64,000 bases of DNA, taken from the NCBI GenBank assembly GCA_015055945.1, contig SVHH01000001.1, positions 1-64,000 of the forward strand, in the 5' to 3' direction. This DNA comes from Clostridiales bacterium (lineage in GTDB: Bacteria; Bacillota; Clostridia; Christensenellales; Borkfalkiaceae). Of the stretch, positions 1 through 8,078 are shown piece after piece. The position numbers and the translations under genes were made by a program. Under the pieces are notes generated by a model, which saw nothing but the letters and a program-made list of their open reading frames with translations, was not told where the DNA came from and did not search any database. Every line of letters begins with the position of its first letter. The stretch's first letter is position 1.

Positions 1-133
1 CGTTTTCATCTGAAACCATCAAAACGTCAAACTCAACTTTGTCGCCTACGTTTGCTGAAAGTTTTTCAAATCTAATAACTTGACCAACTTCTGCTTTGTA
101 CTGCTTTGAACCGTTTTCTACGATTGCGTACAT
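1..133 (-). CDS. rplU: 50S ribosomal protein L21, N-terminal part (cut by window edge)
   Basis: Structural protein of the large ribosomal subunit. The visible 44 residues begin [18 protein letters not shown], which is the invariant L21 opening (MYAIIETGGKQYKV in the family), followed by the [10 protein letters not shown] segment. The gene starts at position 133 and continues beyond base 1, so only the first part is seen. A strong ribosome binding site (GGAGGT) lies 7 bases before the ATG. Firmicutes usually follow rplU with a small cysteine protease gene and rpmA; these would be outside the window. A sigma-A promoter and a structured leader precede it. Identification is secure from the N-terminus. 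Confidence 0.93.
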   Translation of the reverse strand, partial: MYAIVENGSKQYKAEVGQVIRFEKLSANVGDKVEFDVLMVSDEN

Positions 134-225
134 TTTTAATACCTCCTGCTAACCAGTCTCGCCGAATAATTTTTTTTGGGGCGCTGCTTTTTTGCATACT
201 TATAAAACCCCTTTCGAGCGGCTAC
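134..225 (-). promoter_or_regulatory. Candidate L21 leader RNA (autoregulatory 5' UTR of rplU)
   Basis: The roughly 90-nt untranslated leader between the predicted transcription start and the rplU ATG can fold. A CGAG/CTCG hairpin opens it, followed by a GGGG...CCCC pairing spanning about 30 nt, then the ribosome binding site. Firmicutes rplU is known to have an L21 leader thought to be bound by L21. Position and foldability fit; I have not aligned it to the known family, so the assignment is inference. Confidence 0.5.
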
Positions 226-231
226 TCGAAT

Positions 232-260
232 ATTCTATATCATTTGCCCCGTTTTGTCAA
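232..260 (-). promoter_or_regulatory. Sigma-A promoter of rplU
   Basis: On the minus strand TTGACA (complement of 255-260), a 17-base spacer and TAGAAT (complement of 232-237). Start of transcription would fall near 225. Confidence 0.7.
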
Positions 261-268
261 ACGTTTTA

Positions 269-297
269 GCATAAAAAATTTACCTTTTCTCAAACTA
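269..297 (+). promoter_or_regulatory. Candidate forespore (sigma-G/F-type) promoter for the ger operon
   Basis: GCATA at 269-273, 17 bases, then CAAACTA at 291-297, about 30 bases before the first ORF of the germination operon. Sigma-G promoters have the pattern gCATA, 17-18 bases, CATNNTA; one -10 position (T to A) deviates. No sigma-A promoter is evident in this strand. ger operons are known sigma-G targets, so the fit is plausible but not proven. Confidence 0.4.
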
Positions 298-328
298 TTT
301 TTACATTATTTATAAAAGGAGAACTAAA

Positions 329-766
329 ATGGAATTTAATGATTACAACAAAAAGGCAATAACCGACGTTTATAAGAACGCGCACATAGCGCTTCAAAGC
401 ATTTCAGATCTTATCCCTGAAGTGGAAGACGAAGGCATAAAAAACGAACTTCAAGAAGAATATGAAGGTTATGAAAAACTTATAGGTGAAATTTCTTCAT
501 TTATGCGTGATAACGGCATTGAACCAAAGGACGTTAACCCCTTGAAAAAGGCTATGCTATGGAGCAGCATCAAGATGAAAACTATGTTCGATAACAGTAA
601 AAATCAAGTTGCTGAAATGATGATTAACGGTACGGTTATGGGTATAAACGAACTTACCGCTATGAAAAACGAAGGCACTAATCTTGATGAAAACATTTTG
701 TCTTTTGTGGAAAGATTACTTGAATTAGAAGAAGATTACGAACAAAGATTAAAGAAGTTTTTATAA
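329..766 (+). CDS. Small helical protein of unknown function, first gene of the germination operon
   Basis: A 145-residue acidic, soluble protein without signal peptide or membrane segment. Charged and hydrophobic residues alternate through almost its whole length, which suggests a bundle of four or five helices resembling ferritin-like or PA2169-type bundles; this is a fold guess, not a family match. There are no obvious metal-binding EXXH pairs. A ribosome binding site (AAAGGAG) precedes the ATG. Its stop codon is one base before the gerA start, so the two are likely translationally coupled, and a candidate forespore promoter lies upstream. Context suggests a spore-compartment protein, but no function can be stated. 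Confidence 0.7.
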   Translation: MEFNDYNKKAITDVYKNAHIALQSISDLIPEVEDEGIKNELQEEYEGYEKLIGEISSFMRDNGIEPKDVNPLKKAMLWSSIKMKTMFDNSKNQVAEMMINGTVMGINELTAMKNEGTNLDENILSFVERLLELEEDYEQRLKKFL

Positions 767-767
767 T

Positions 768-2204
768 ATGAAGCTACAAAAATCTTTAACACAAAACACC
801 GATTATATTAAAAGCGTACTATCTTCTGACGACGTTACTTTTTTATCACTAAAAATTAAAGAAACTGATGCTGTTTTAATATTCGTAAACGACCTAATAG
901 ACAAAAATAACGTAGGCGAACTTATACTTCGCCCTATGCAAGAATTTAGTGGCGCGATAGAAGAAAAAACGCTATTTCAAGCCTTTCACTCGCCCGAAAA
1001 AAAGTGCGTATATACCGCTGATGAAGTGGTTACCGACACTCTTTTAGGGAATGCGCTCTTGCTTGTCGATGGGCTGGAATTAGCCTTTTCTTTCGGGCTT
1101 AAATTTTTTGAAAAAAGGGCTATCAGCGAACCGCCTACTTCAACCGTTATTAAAGGGCCAAGAGAAGGTTTTGTAGAATGCTTACCTGTAAACGTTTCGC
1201 TTATGAGAAGGAGATTAAAGTCGCCCGATTTAAAGTTTGAATATTTAACGGTTGGAAAATACTCTAAAACACCGATTGCATTGTGTTATATATCGACTAT
1301 TACTGACATAAAGTTAGTCAAAAACATTAAAGAAAAACTAAAGAAAATTGATATTGATGCGGTGCTTGATTCATCTTACGTTTCTAAACTTTTAGTAGAG
1401 CGCAAAACTTCACTTTTTAAGCAGGTCGGCAACACGGAAAAACCCGATATTTTAGCAGCAAAAATATTAGAGGGTAGGGTTGCAATTTTTGTAGACGGCT
1501 CACCTATAGCGCTGTCCGTGCCCTATCTTTTAGTAGAAGATTTCCAAAGTGCAAGCGACTATTACAACTCGCCTTACAGCGCAACCGCCGCCCGCTCGAT
1601 TAGAGTTTTATCAGTACTTTTTGCGCTTTTTTTGCCCGCCCTTTACGTCGCGGCGGAACTGTTTCACTTGCAACTTATCCCCCTATCCTTTTTGCTTACT
1701 ATTGTAAACAGTATTAAAGGTATACCGCTGTCGCCTAGTTACGAGATGTTTTTTACCCTTATGATTTTTGAGATACTAAACGAAGCAAGTGTGCGTATGC
1801 CCAAATACGTGGGTATGGTTGTATCTATCGTAGGCGGGCTTGTACTTGGCGAAACAGCCGTTACTGCCGGGATAATTTCCGCACCAACACTTATGATAGT
1901 TGCATTGTCTGGTATATGTTTATACACCGTACCCGAACTAGAACAAACCTTTTCCGTGCTTAGAATATTATTTTTGATTATTGCGGGCGCAACTGGGCTT
2001 TACGGAATGTTACTTGCTATATCCGCGCTCTTTATTTACCTTATATCTTTTGAGAGTTTTGGTTCGCCCGTTGCTGCACCCTTTTCCCCGCTAATCAAAG
2101 AAGACTTAAAAGACGGTTTTTATAAAGGGTTTATTCAAGAGATGACTTATAGACCTAAGTCGATTAAAACTACTAACAAAAAACGACTGGGTGGACAAGA
2201 CTAG
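768..2204 (+). CDS. gerA: Spore germination receptor A subunit (GerA/SpoVAF family)
   Basis: A subunit of the germinant receptor in the spore inner membrane, which with B and C subunits senses nutrients and triggers germination. The 478-residue protein has a soluble N-terminal half (about 1-265) and a C-terminal half with several membrane segments (about 275-455). The family signature PLSPSYEMFFTLMIFEILNE (PLSPxxE...E...E) lies near residue 325, followed by the glycine-rich VGGLVLGETAV stretch. Length is typical (about 470-500). It is followed 13 bases later by gerB with a good ribosome binding site in the gap. The receptor family is certain; the germinant recognised cannot be told. Confidence 0.94.
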   Translation: MKLQKSLTQNTDYIKSVLSSDDVTFLSLKIKETDAVLIFVNDLIDKNNVGELILRPMQEFSGAIEEKTLFQAFHSPEKKCVYTADEVVTDTLLGNALLLVDGLELAFSFGLKFFEKRAISEPPTSTVIKGPREGFVECLPVNVSLMRRRLKSPDLKFEYLTVGKYSKTPIALCYISTITDIKLVKNIKEKLKKIDIDAVLDSSYVSKLLVERKTSLFKQVGNTEKPDILAAKILEGRVAIFVDGSPIALSVPYLLVEDFQSASDYYNSPYSATAARSIRVLSVLFALFLPALYVAAELFHLQLIPLSFLLTIVNSIKGIPLSPSYEMFFTLMIFEILNEASVRMPKYVGMVVSIVGGLVLGETAVTAGIISAPTLMIVALSGICLYTVPELEQTFSVLRILFLIIAGATGLYGMLLAISALFIYLISFESFGSPVAAPFSPLIKEDLKDGFYKGFIQEMTYRPKSIKTTNKKRLGGQD

Positions 2205-2217
2205 ATAAGGAGAATTT

Positions 2218-3303
2218 ATGAAACTTGAACTTAAAAGCAGGCAAGTTTGCCTTTTTATAATAGCGTTTTTTCCTATCGTAAAAATTTTCACGGCACCAAG
2301 CGTTCTGTCTAGTTTTGCATCAAACGACTTATGGATAAGCACGCTTATTATTCTTGCGGTTGATTTTATTGGGCTTTTAGCAATTGTTTACGCCTATAAG
2401 CATACTAAAAGCGATTTGTTTGCTTTAATAGAAAATACGCTCGGCAAGTTTTGGGCGCGCACGGTGTTCGTTCTTTACTTTGTTTTCTTTTTTCTAAAGG
2501 CAATTGTGCCTATAAACGAGCAAAAAGATTACGTGGAACTAACCCTTTACACGCTTATGCCAAGTAAGTTGTATTTTTTGCCCTTTTTTGCCGTTGCTCT
2601 ATACCTTTGTTGCAAAAGACTGCGCGTGTTGGGGCGCGCAGCGGACGTTCTCTGGGCGTTTAGCGTTTTAGGGCTTATCGTGCTTATTTCACTCTCTATC
2701 CCAAACGCTGATTATACGGCTATTTTACCTATCGGCGTAAACGGATTTGATGGCATTTTTAAGGCTAGTTATTCGGTACTAAATTGGTTTTGCGACCTTC
2801 CTTATTTAATGTTTTTTATAGGTAATTTTAGACTTAAAAAGGGCGATGGCGTTAAAATTGCCATATCTTTTCTAATATCCGTTATAATGATAGTTGTTTT
2901 TATGATAACTTTTTACTCGGTATTTACTTCTATCGCTTATAGACAAAGGTTTGCACTTACGGAAATTTCAAAATACACCGCGGTTATAAACAATATAGGT
3001 AGGTTTGATTATTTAGGAATTGTGCTGATTTTGGTTTCAAATATTTTTGCGTTATCACTGCCGCTATTTTTTGCGTGCAAAATTTTAGATAAAATTTTTA
3101 ATATAACCAAAAAATGGATTTCACCCATCTTCGTTGTTGGGGCGCAACTTGTTATTTTGCTTGTGTTTACGAGAAACTTTGCAAGTATTGAAAACTTTAT
3201 GAAAACTTACGCAAGTGCGTTTTTCTTTATTGTTGGTAATATTTTACCTTTATTTTTATTAGCGCTTGTGAAAAAGGAGAAAAAGTATGCGAAAAACATT
3301 TAA
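2218..3303 (+). CDS. gerB: Spore germination receptor B subunit (GerAB-type permease)
   Basis: Integral membrane subunit of the germinant receptor, a member of the APC-like endospore germination permease family thought to bind the germinant. The 361-residue protein starts with the family-typical KLELKSRQVCLFII and has about ten hydrophobic segments spread over its length, ending in a charged tail (KKEKKYAKNI). Ribosome binding site AAGGAG sits 7 bases before the ATG. Its 3' end overlaps gerC by 17 bases in another frame, a usual sign of coupled translation in gerABC operons. Confidence 0.93.
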   Translation: MKLELKSRQVCLFIIAFFPIVKIFTAPSVLSSFASNDLWISTLIILAVDFIGLLAIVYAYKHTKSDLFALIENTLGKFWARTVFVLYFVFFFLKAIVPINEQKDYVELTLYTLMPSKLYFLPFFAVALYLCCKRLRVLGRAADVLWAFSVLGLIVLISLSIPNADYTAILPIGVNGFDGIFKASYSVLNWFCDLPYLMFFIGNFRLKKGDGVKIAISFLISVIMIVVFMITFYSVFTSIAYRQRFALTEISKYTAVINNIGRFDYLGIVLILVSNIFALSLPLFFACKILDKIFNITKKWISPIFVVGAQLVILLVFTRNFASIENFMKTYASAFFFIVGNILPLFLLALVKKEKKYAKNI

Positions 3304-4498
3304 AGCTAAAATCGCTATTATCTTAGTTGTTATTGCCTTTTTATTCTTTTTCTCTAACGACTTTGGACTTATTGACGTGGAAAAAACTTCGATAATTACT
3401 GCTATTGCAATCGATAAAGAAAACGACGATTATTTAGTAACCGCACAAATCGCCGTGCCCGAAGCAACCGATACTAATAGTGAAAACTTAAAGGCGCAAC
3501 TAACGGGCAAAGGCTCGACTGTGGGTGCTGCACTTAAAGATTTAGGGGACGTTTCGGGGTGGTTTCCTAAACTTGCGTTTTGCAACCTAATTCTTGTTGG
3601 CAACTCGTTGACTAATACAAACGTAATTGAAGCACTTGATTACTTTGCAAAAACACTTAGAGTGCAAGATTCGGCACTGGTTGCGCTTACTGAAAAAGAC
3701 GCTAAAGAAGTTTTATCATCATCTACCCCACTAGATAACATCTCGGCGTTTGCACTTCAAAAAATTATGTTTAAAACCCAAGGGTTTGACAACGACGTTG
3801 CATCGACCGACATCAAGACTTTTTGCGTTGGGCATTATTCAAAAAACAACTCGTCATATATGCCTTTAGTAAAAATGGTATCATCGGGTGAAGACGGTGC
3901 TAACAGCGGTCAAGGCGGAACAAAATCACAAGGCGGAAGTTCTGGCAATGAGAGCGGAGAAAAAACAAAAGATAAAAAAGTGTTATACGACGCGCGCTCA
4001 ACCGCGCTTTTTAAGGACGGACATTTTGTGGGCGAACTCGACTCTGATTTAACACTGACCTTAAACGCTTTAACGGAAAATTTTAAGGGTACTACACTTC
4101 CAGTTGACGGCGTTTTAGACAGTAGCGAAAAAAAGAGCAACTACCTTTTATCAGTGACTGGTAGCAAACACAAAATTAAGTTTGTCAAAGGTGATGTTCC
4201 AACGCTTTCAATTAAACTTTCACTATACTGTAAAATCAGCGACCACGCTGTCGAAGGCTCTACTGAAGCACTGTCAGAAAATAAGCCACTTCCCAAGGAA
4301 TTAACTGACAAAACACACGACATTATGCGTGATAGAATAGATAGGTTGGTCAAAAAATCTATTGAAACTAAGTGCGATTTTTTAGGGTTAAATGAAAAAC
4401 TGTACCGCTTTAACCATAAGCAGTACAGTCAATATAAAGATGATTTATTATCAAAGATGAAGGTTCAAATTACAGTAAATATTGAAGGACAAAAATAA
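3287..4498 (+). CDS. gerC: Spore germination receptor C subunit (Ger(x)C family) lacking a lipobox
   Basis: Third germinant-receptor subunit, normally a lipoprotein on the outer face of the spore inner membrane. The 403-residue protein shows the GerC pattern: ITAIAIDKENDDYLVTAQIA, the GKGSTVGAALKDLG segment, and the C-terminal helical domain with IETKCDFLGLNEKLYRF (D-x-x-G-L). The N-terminus has a hydrophobic stretch (about residues 8-23), but where the family has a lipobox cysteine (xGCWDxxE) it reads FFSNDFGLIDVE; there is no cysteine. The protein would therefore be anchored by an uncleaved helix rather than lipid. A Gly/Ser/Gln-rich linker (about 205-225) is inserted mid-protein. Its stop codon is directly adjacent to that of the convergent lplA, with no bases between. 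Confidence 0.9.
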   Translation: MRKTFKAKIAIILVVIAFLFFFSNDFGLIDVEKTSIITAIAIDKENDDYLVTAQIAVPEATDTNSENLKAQLTGKGSTVGAALKDLGDVSGWFPKLAFCNLILVGNSLTNTNVIEALDYFAKTLRVQDSALVALTEKDAKEVLSSSTPLDNISAFALQKIMFKTQGFDNDVASTDIKTFCVGHYSKNNSSYMPLVKMVSSGEDGANSGQGGTKSQGGSSGNESGEKTKDKKVLYDARSTALFKDGHFVGELDSDLTLTLNALTENFKGTTLPVDGVLDSSEKKSNYLLSVTGSKHKIKFVKGDVPTLSIKLSLYCKISDHAVEGSTEALSENKPLPKELTDKTHDIMRDRIDRLVKKSIETKCDFLGLNEKLYRFNHKQYSQYKDDLLSKMKVQITVNIEGQK

Positions 4499-5473
4499 TT
4501 ATTCGTTAAACATTTTATCCGCTATTTCTTTAGCACTTGCGTCCTTTATAACCTTTTCAATTCCGCTAAATGCTTTTTCTACTTCTTCCCTTTTAAAAAG
4601 CACGCCATTTAGTTTATTGTTAAACTCGTCAACGCTACCAAACGCAAAGAAGTCACCAAAGATTTTAGCGTTAAAAATTTTACCTTTTTCTATATCAAAA
4701 TTAAGGGTAAAAATACCAAACGGAAATTTATACTCAAACTTGTTTTTCGCTTTTGGAGAATGCCCTATATTCCACTCGTAAGTAGAATATTTATTCTTTA
4801 CCAAAGCGTTTATGCTCTCTAAATCTTTATCGGTAAATGAATATTCGGCTGCAATTTTTGTAAACTTTTCTTTAAGTCCCGCCTTAAATTCTTCAATAGT
4901 AATTTTTTCTTTTAAGTGTTCGCTTACGTTGGTTACCCTTGCCCTAACGCTCTTTATACCCTTGCTTTCAACTTTTAATTTTGAAGGGTTGAGCGCGTGA
5001 GATAGCACTTCCATATCAGAAGAAAACAAAATTGTGCCGTGATGCATAATTCTTTTTCCAAAAACGGTTTGGGCATTACCCGATATTTTTTGACCGTCAA
5101 TAGTTATATCGTTTCTACCGGAAAACTCCGCGTTTACGCCTAGTTCGTTCAAGTATTCAATAACGGGTGCAGTAAACTTTTTATAGTTATTTTCATTTTC
5201 ATCATAAGGTGCAATTACCGTATAACAAAGGTTGCCCCCATCGTGATAAACAGCGCCGCCGCCCGTCAACCTTCTTACAACTTTTACATTATTATTTTCA
5301 GTAAACGCAAGGTTTACTTCTTGCAAGGTGTTTTGGTTAACGCCAACGATAACGGCAGGGTCGTTTATCCAAAGATAATAATAATACCCGTCCGTTTGCT
5401 TTAACAAATATTCTTCACTTGCTAAGTTAAAATAAGCGTCGTGATTGTCGTGGGTTAAAAACTTAAATTCCAT
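4499..5473 (-). CDS. lplA: Lipoate-protein ligase A
   Basis: Activates lipoate with ATP and transfers it to lysines of lipoyl domains. The 324-residue protein has the ligase core: FNLASEEYLL at the N-terminus, the RRLTGGGAVYHDGGNLCY loop (the RRxxGGGxVxHD signature), the lysine-containing DGQKISGNAQ motif and the C-terminal accessory domain (about 250-324) found in LplA/LplJ. Start chosen at 5473 because the family begins just before this point; longer upstream reading has no family match. It follows the PDH operon, whose E2 carries two lipoyl domains, so E2 is the likely substrate. The promoter is so close that the mRNA may be leaderless, and no ribosome binding site is visible. Confidence 0.93.
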   Translation of the reverse strand: MEFKFLTHDNHDAYFNLASEEYLLKQTDGYYYYLWINDPAVIVGVNQNTLQEVNLAFTENNNVKVVRRLTGGGAVYHDGGNLCYTVIAPYDENENNYKKFTAPVIEYLNELGVNAEFSGRNDITIDGQKISGNAQTVFGKRIMHHGTILFSSDMEVLSHALNPSKLKVESKGIKSVRARVTNVSEHLKEKITIEEFKAGLKEKFTKIAAEYSFTDKDLESINALVKNKYSTYEWNIGHSPKAKNKFEYKFPFGIFTLNFDIEKGKIFNAKIFGDFFAFGSVDEFNNKLNGVLFKREEVEKAFSGIEKVIKDASAKEIADKMFNE

Positions 5474-5479
5474 ACGTTT

Positions 5480-5508
5480 ATTATACAACACGTAAAACTT
5501 TTTATCAA
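5480..5508 (-). promoter_or_regulatory. Sigma-A promoter of lplA, giving a leaderless or nearly leaderless mRNA
   Basis: Minus strand TTGATA (complement of 503-508 in the 5000 series, i.e. 5503-5508), 17 bases, TATAAT (complement of 5480-5485). Only six bases separate TATAAT from the ATG at 5473, so transcription should start at or next to the start codon. Confidence 0.75.
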
Positions 5509-5518
5509 GTAAATTATT

Positions 5519-5556
5519 AAAAAAATGGGCTTGGTTATTCCAAGCCCATTTTTTAT
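5519..5556 (-). terminator. Terminator of the pyruvate dehydrogenase operon
   Basis: Stem TGGGCTTGG/CCAAGCCCA with a 5-base loop, flanked by A- and T-runs on both sides, between the E1 stop codon (5571) and the lplA promoter. On the minus strand it ends in a run of seven T. Confidence 0.88.
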
Positions 5557-5570
5557 TTTCATATAAGACG

Positions 5571-8048
5571 TTATACACCTTTCTTTGCTTTACGCAAGGT
5601 TTCAGCATCAGAAGTATTGATGGTTGAAACGTGTCCCTTAAGGGGCATAATCTTATCGTTGATGTAGTCGATAATCCAGTTTTCTTGCGGGAAGAATTCT
5701 GCATCGAATTCAAACGGAGGAGTAATCCAGTTTTGAGCGCCGCAAACAACTGCAGGTGCATCGAGATAATCGAAGCAAAGTTCTGAGATGTTTCTTGCGA
5801 AGTCGTTAAGGATTGAACCTCTAGTGCAAGCGTCAGATGCAAGGATAATTCTACCGGTCTTCTTAACTGATTCAACAACCTTTTCGTAGTTGAACGGAAC
5901 GATTGAACGAGCATCGATAACTTCAGCTTCTACACCGTATTTTTCAGAAAGAATCTTAGCAGCTTCCATAGCCTTGTAAAGGGTTGCCCCGATAGTAAGA
6001 ATAGTGATATCGCTACCAACTCTCTTGATATCGGGTTCGCCGATCGGGATTTCATAGTAACCTTCGGGTACGCCTTCTTTTCTGAATTCTTCACCCTTAT
6101 CGTAAATTCTTTGACTTTCGAAGAAGATTACGGGGTCAGTACCGTTAAGTGCTGAGTTCATAAGACCCTTAGCATCGTAAGGAGTTACAGGGAAGCAAAC
6201 CTTAAGTCCAGGAACGTGTGCAGGAAGTGCTACCCAGTCTTGTGAGTGTTGTGCACCGTACTTAGAACCAACTGATACACGGAGTACTACGGGCATCTTT
6301 AAGATACCAGAACTCATTGCTTGCCATTTAGCGAGTTGGTTGAAGATTTCATCCCCTGCTCTACCCATAAAGTCAGCGTACATAAGTTCTACGATAACTC
6401 TACCGCCGCAAAGACCGTAACCTACTGCAGATGATACGATTGCTGCTTCAGAAATGGGAGAGTTAAAGAGTCTGTGGTAAGGAAGTGCTTCGGTAAGTCC
6501 TTTATAAACTGCGAATGCACCACCCCAGTCACGTACGTCTTCACCGTATGAAGTGAGAGTGGTATCTTTATAATATCTATCGATGATTGCTTCGAACAAG
6601 CCGTCACGGATATTAAATCTCTTCATGTTAGAAACGAGTTGACCTTTTTCGTCGAAAGCATAACGTTGTTTACCAGCGATTTGTTTTACTCTGGGGTTTT
6701 CTTCCATAGGAATCTTAACGTCTTTGCCGATTTCAACCTTTCTATCGCTCATGCTTTCAACTGCACCGTTAGAGAACATAAGATCTTCAACGTAGTAAGG
6801 ATCTTTCTTGAAATCAAGATAGGGTGATTCAACGGGATCAGCAGCGAGTTTGCAGAGTTTGAGCATTCTTTCTTTGATAGATGCAACGATATCGTCGAAC
6901 TTACCGTCTCTTTCAATCTTAGCATCAACAAGCGCTTTTCTGTAAGTGATCATAGGATCGTATTGCTTCCAGTTTTCTACTTCTTCGATAGTTCTGTAAC
7001 TCATGCTGTCTGAAGGAGAGTGTCCGCCGTAACGATAAGTTACAACGTCGAGCATTGCAGGACCGTTGCCGTCTACTAAGATCTTCTTCTTTCTCTTCAT
7101 TGCGTCGATAACTGCAAGCGGATTGAAACCGTCAACACGTTCAGCATAAAGTTGAGTGGGAGAAATACCTGCGCCAAGACGAGCGAGGAAGTCGTAAGCC
7201 ATAGTTTCGCCTCTGGTTTGACCGCCCATGCCGTAACCGTTGTTGAAGAAGTTGAACAAAATAGGAAGTCCACCCTTCTTTTCCCAAAGTTGACGAAGTT
7301 GGTCCATAGATGCGAAGTTCATTGATTCGTAAACAACACCACAACCAACAGCGCCGTCACCTACGTTAGAGATAACGATACCGGGTTTGTCGTTTACTTT
7401 CTTATAAAGTGCTGCACCGAGTGCTACGGGAGCAGCGCCACCAACGATTGCGTTGTTGGGGTAAATACCAAACGGTAAGAAGAATACGTGCATTGAGCCG
7501 CCCATACCGCGGTGGAAACCAGTGCGACGAGCAAAGATTTCACTCATAAATCCGTAAAGAAGGAAGTCAACAGCAAGGTCTTTAACGTCGCCAGTCTTGT
7601 TGAGTTTTTCAACGGGAGCGAGAGTTTCACCACCCATAAAGTCCTTCATGATTTGGTAAAGTTTGTCTTCGGGAAGTTTGTTGATTGAAGCAAGACCACG
7701 AGCCAAAACTTCACTGTGTGAACGGTGTGAACCAAAGGTCATATCGTCCATATCAAGAATGTATGCTTGACCAACTGCTGCTGCTTCTTGGCCCATTGAA
7801 AGGTGCGCCGGACCAGGATATGAGTGCTTAAAGCCTTGGTATTCGCCTTTGATCTTGATTTCGTTGATCATGCTTTCGAATTCACGAAGCATTGCGATGT
7901 CGTTGAAGATACGAACGAAGTCTGCTTTCTTGAAGTTCTTCTTTTCGTCTTCAATCGTCTTGTTGTAAACGTTTACGGGGATATCCGTAAATTGAATTTT
8001 GCCAGGTGCTCTGACAAAATTAGGGTCGATAACTAAATTCTTAGGCAT
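5571..8048 (-). CDS. pdhA: Pyruvate/2-oxoacid dehydrogenase E1, alpha and beta subunits fused
   Basis: Thiamine-diphosphate enzyme that decarboxylates a 2-oxoacid (most likely pyruvate) and transfers the acyl group to lipoyl-E2. The 825-residue protein joins an alpha-like part (about 1-440; TPP motif GDGAVGCGVVYESMNFAS, and HRGMGGSMH) to a beta-like part (about 480-825; FNSPISEAAIVSSAVGYGL, GAQHSQDW with the catalytic histidine, C-terminal transketolase domain). Most bacteria encode these separately. It is the last gene of an operon ordered E2-E3-E1 and is followed by a strong terminator. Ribosome binding site AAGGAG 8 bases before the ATG. A branched-chain or acetoin dehydrogenase role is a less likely alternative. 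Confidence 0.92.
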   Translation of the reverse strand: MPKNLVIDPNFVRAPGKIQFTDIPVNVYNKTIEDEKKNFKKADFVRIFNDIAMLREFESMINEIKIKGEYQGFKHSYPGPAHLSMGQEAAAVGQAYILDMDDMTFGSHRSHSEVLARGLASINKLPEDKLYQIMKDFMGGETLAPVEKLNKTGDVKDLAVDFLLYGFMSEIFARRTGFHRGMGGSMHVFFLPFGIYPNNAIVGGAAPVALGAALYKKVNDKPGIVISNVGDGAVGCGVVYESMNFASMDQLRQLWEKKGGLPILFNFFNNGYGMGGQTRGETMAYDFLARLGAGISPTQLYAERVDGFNPLAVIDAMKRKKKILVDGNGPAMLDVVTYRYGGHSPSDSMSYRTIEEVENWKQYDPMITYRKALVDAKIERDGKFDDIVASIKERMLKLCKLAADPVESPYLDFKKDPYYVEDLMFSNGAVESMSDRKVEIGKDVKIPMEENPRVKQIAGKQRYAFDEKGQLVSNMKRFNIRDGLFEAIIDRYYKDTTLTSYGEDVRDWGGAFAVYKGLTEALPYHRLFNSPISEAAIVSSAVGYGLCGGRVIVELMYADFMGRAGDEIFNQLAKWQAMSSGILKMPVVLRVSVGSKYGAQHSQDWVALPAHVPGLKVCFPVTPYDAKGLMNSALNGTDPVIFFESQRIYDKGEEFRKEGVPEGYYEIPIGEPDIKRVGSDITILTIGATLYKAMEAAKILSEKYGVEAEVIDARSIVPFNYEKVVESVKKTGRIILASDACTRGSILNDFARNISELCFDYLDAPAVVCGAQNWITPPFEFDAEFFPQENWIIDYINDKIMPLKGHVSTINTSDAETLRKAKKGV

Positions 8049-8078
8049 CTTTTTATCTCCTTATTATTATTTACTAAA

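Noticed and set aside
4482..4781. Plus-strand 99-residue frame after gerC
   Set aside because: Antisense to lplA; no ribosome binding site; Ser/Leu-rich shadow composition.
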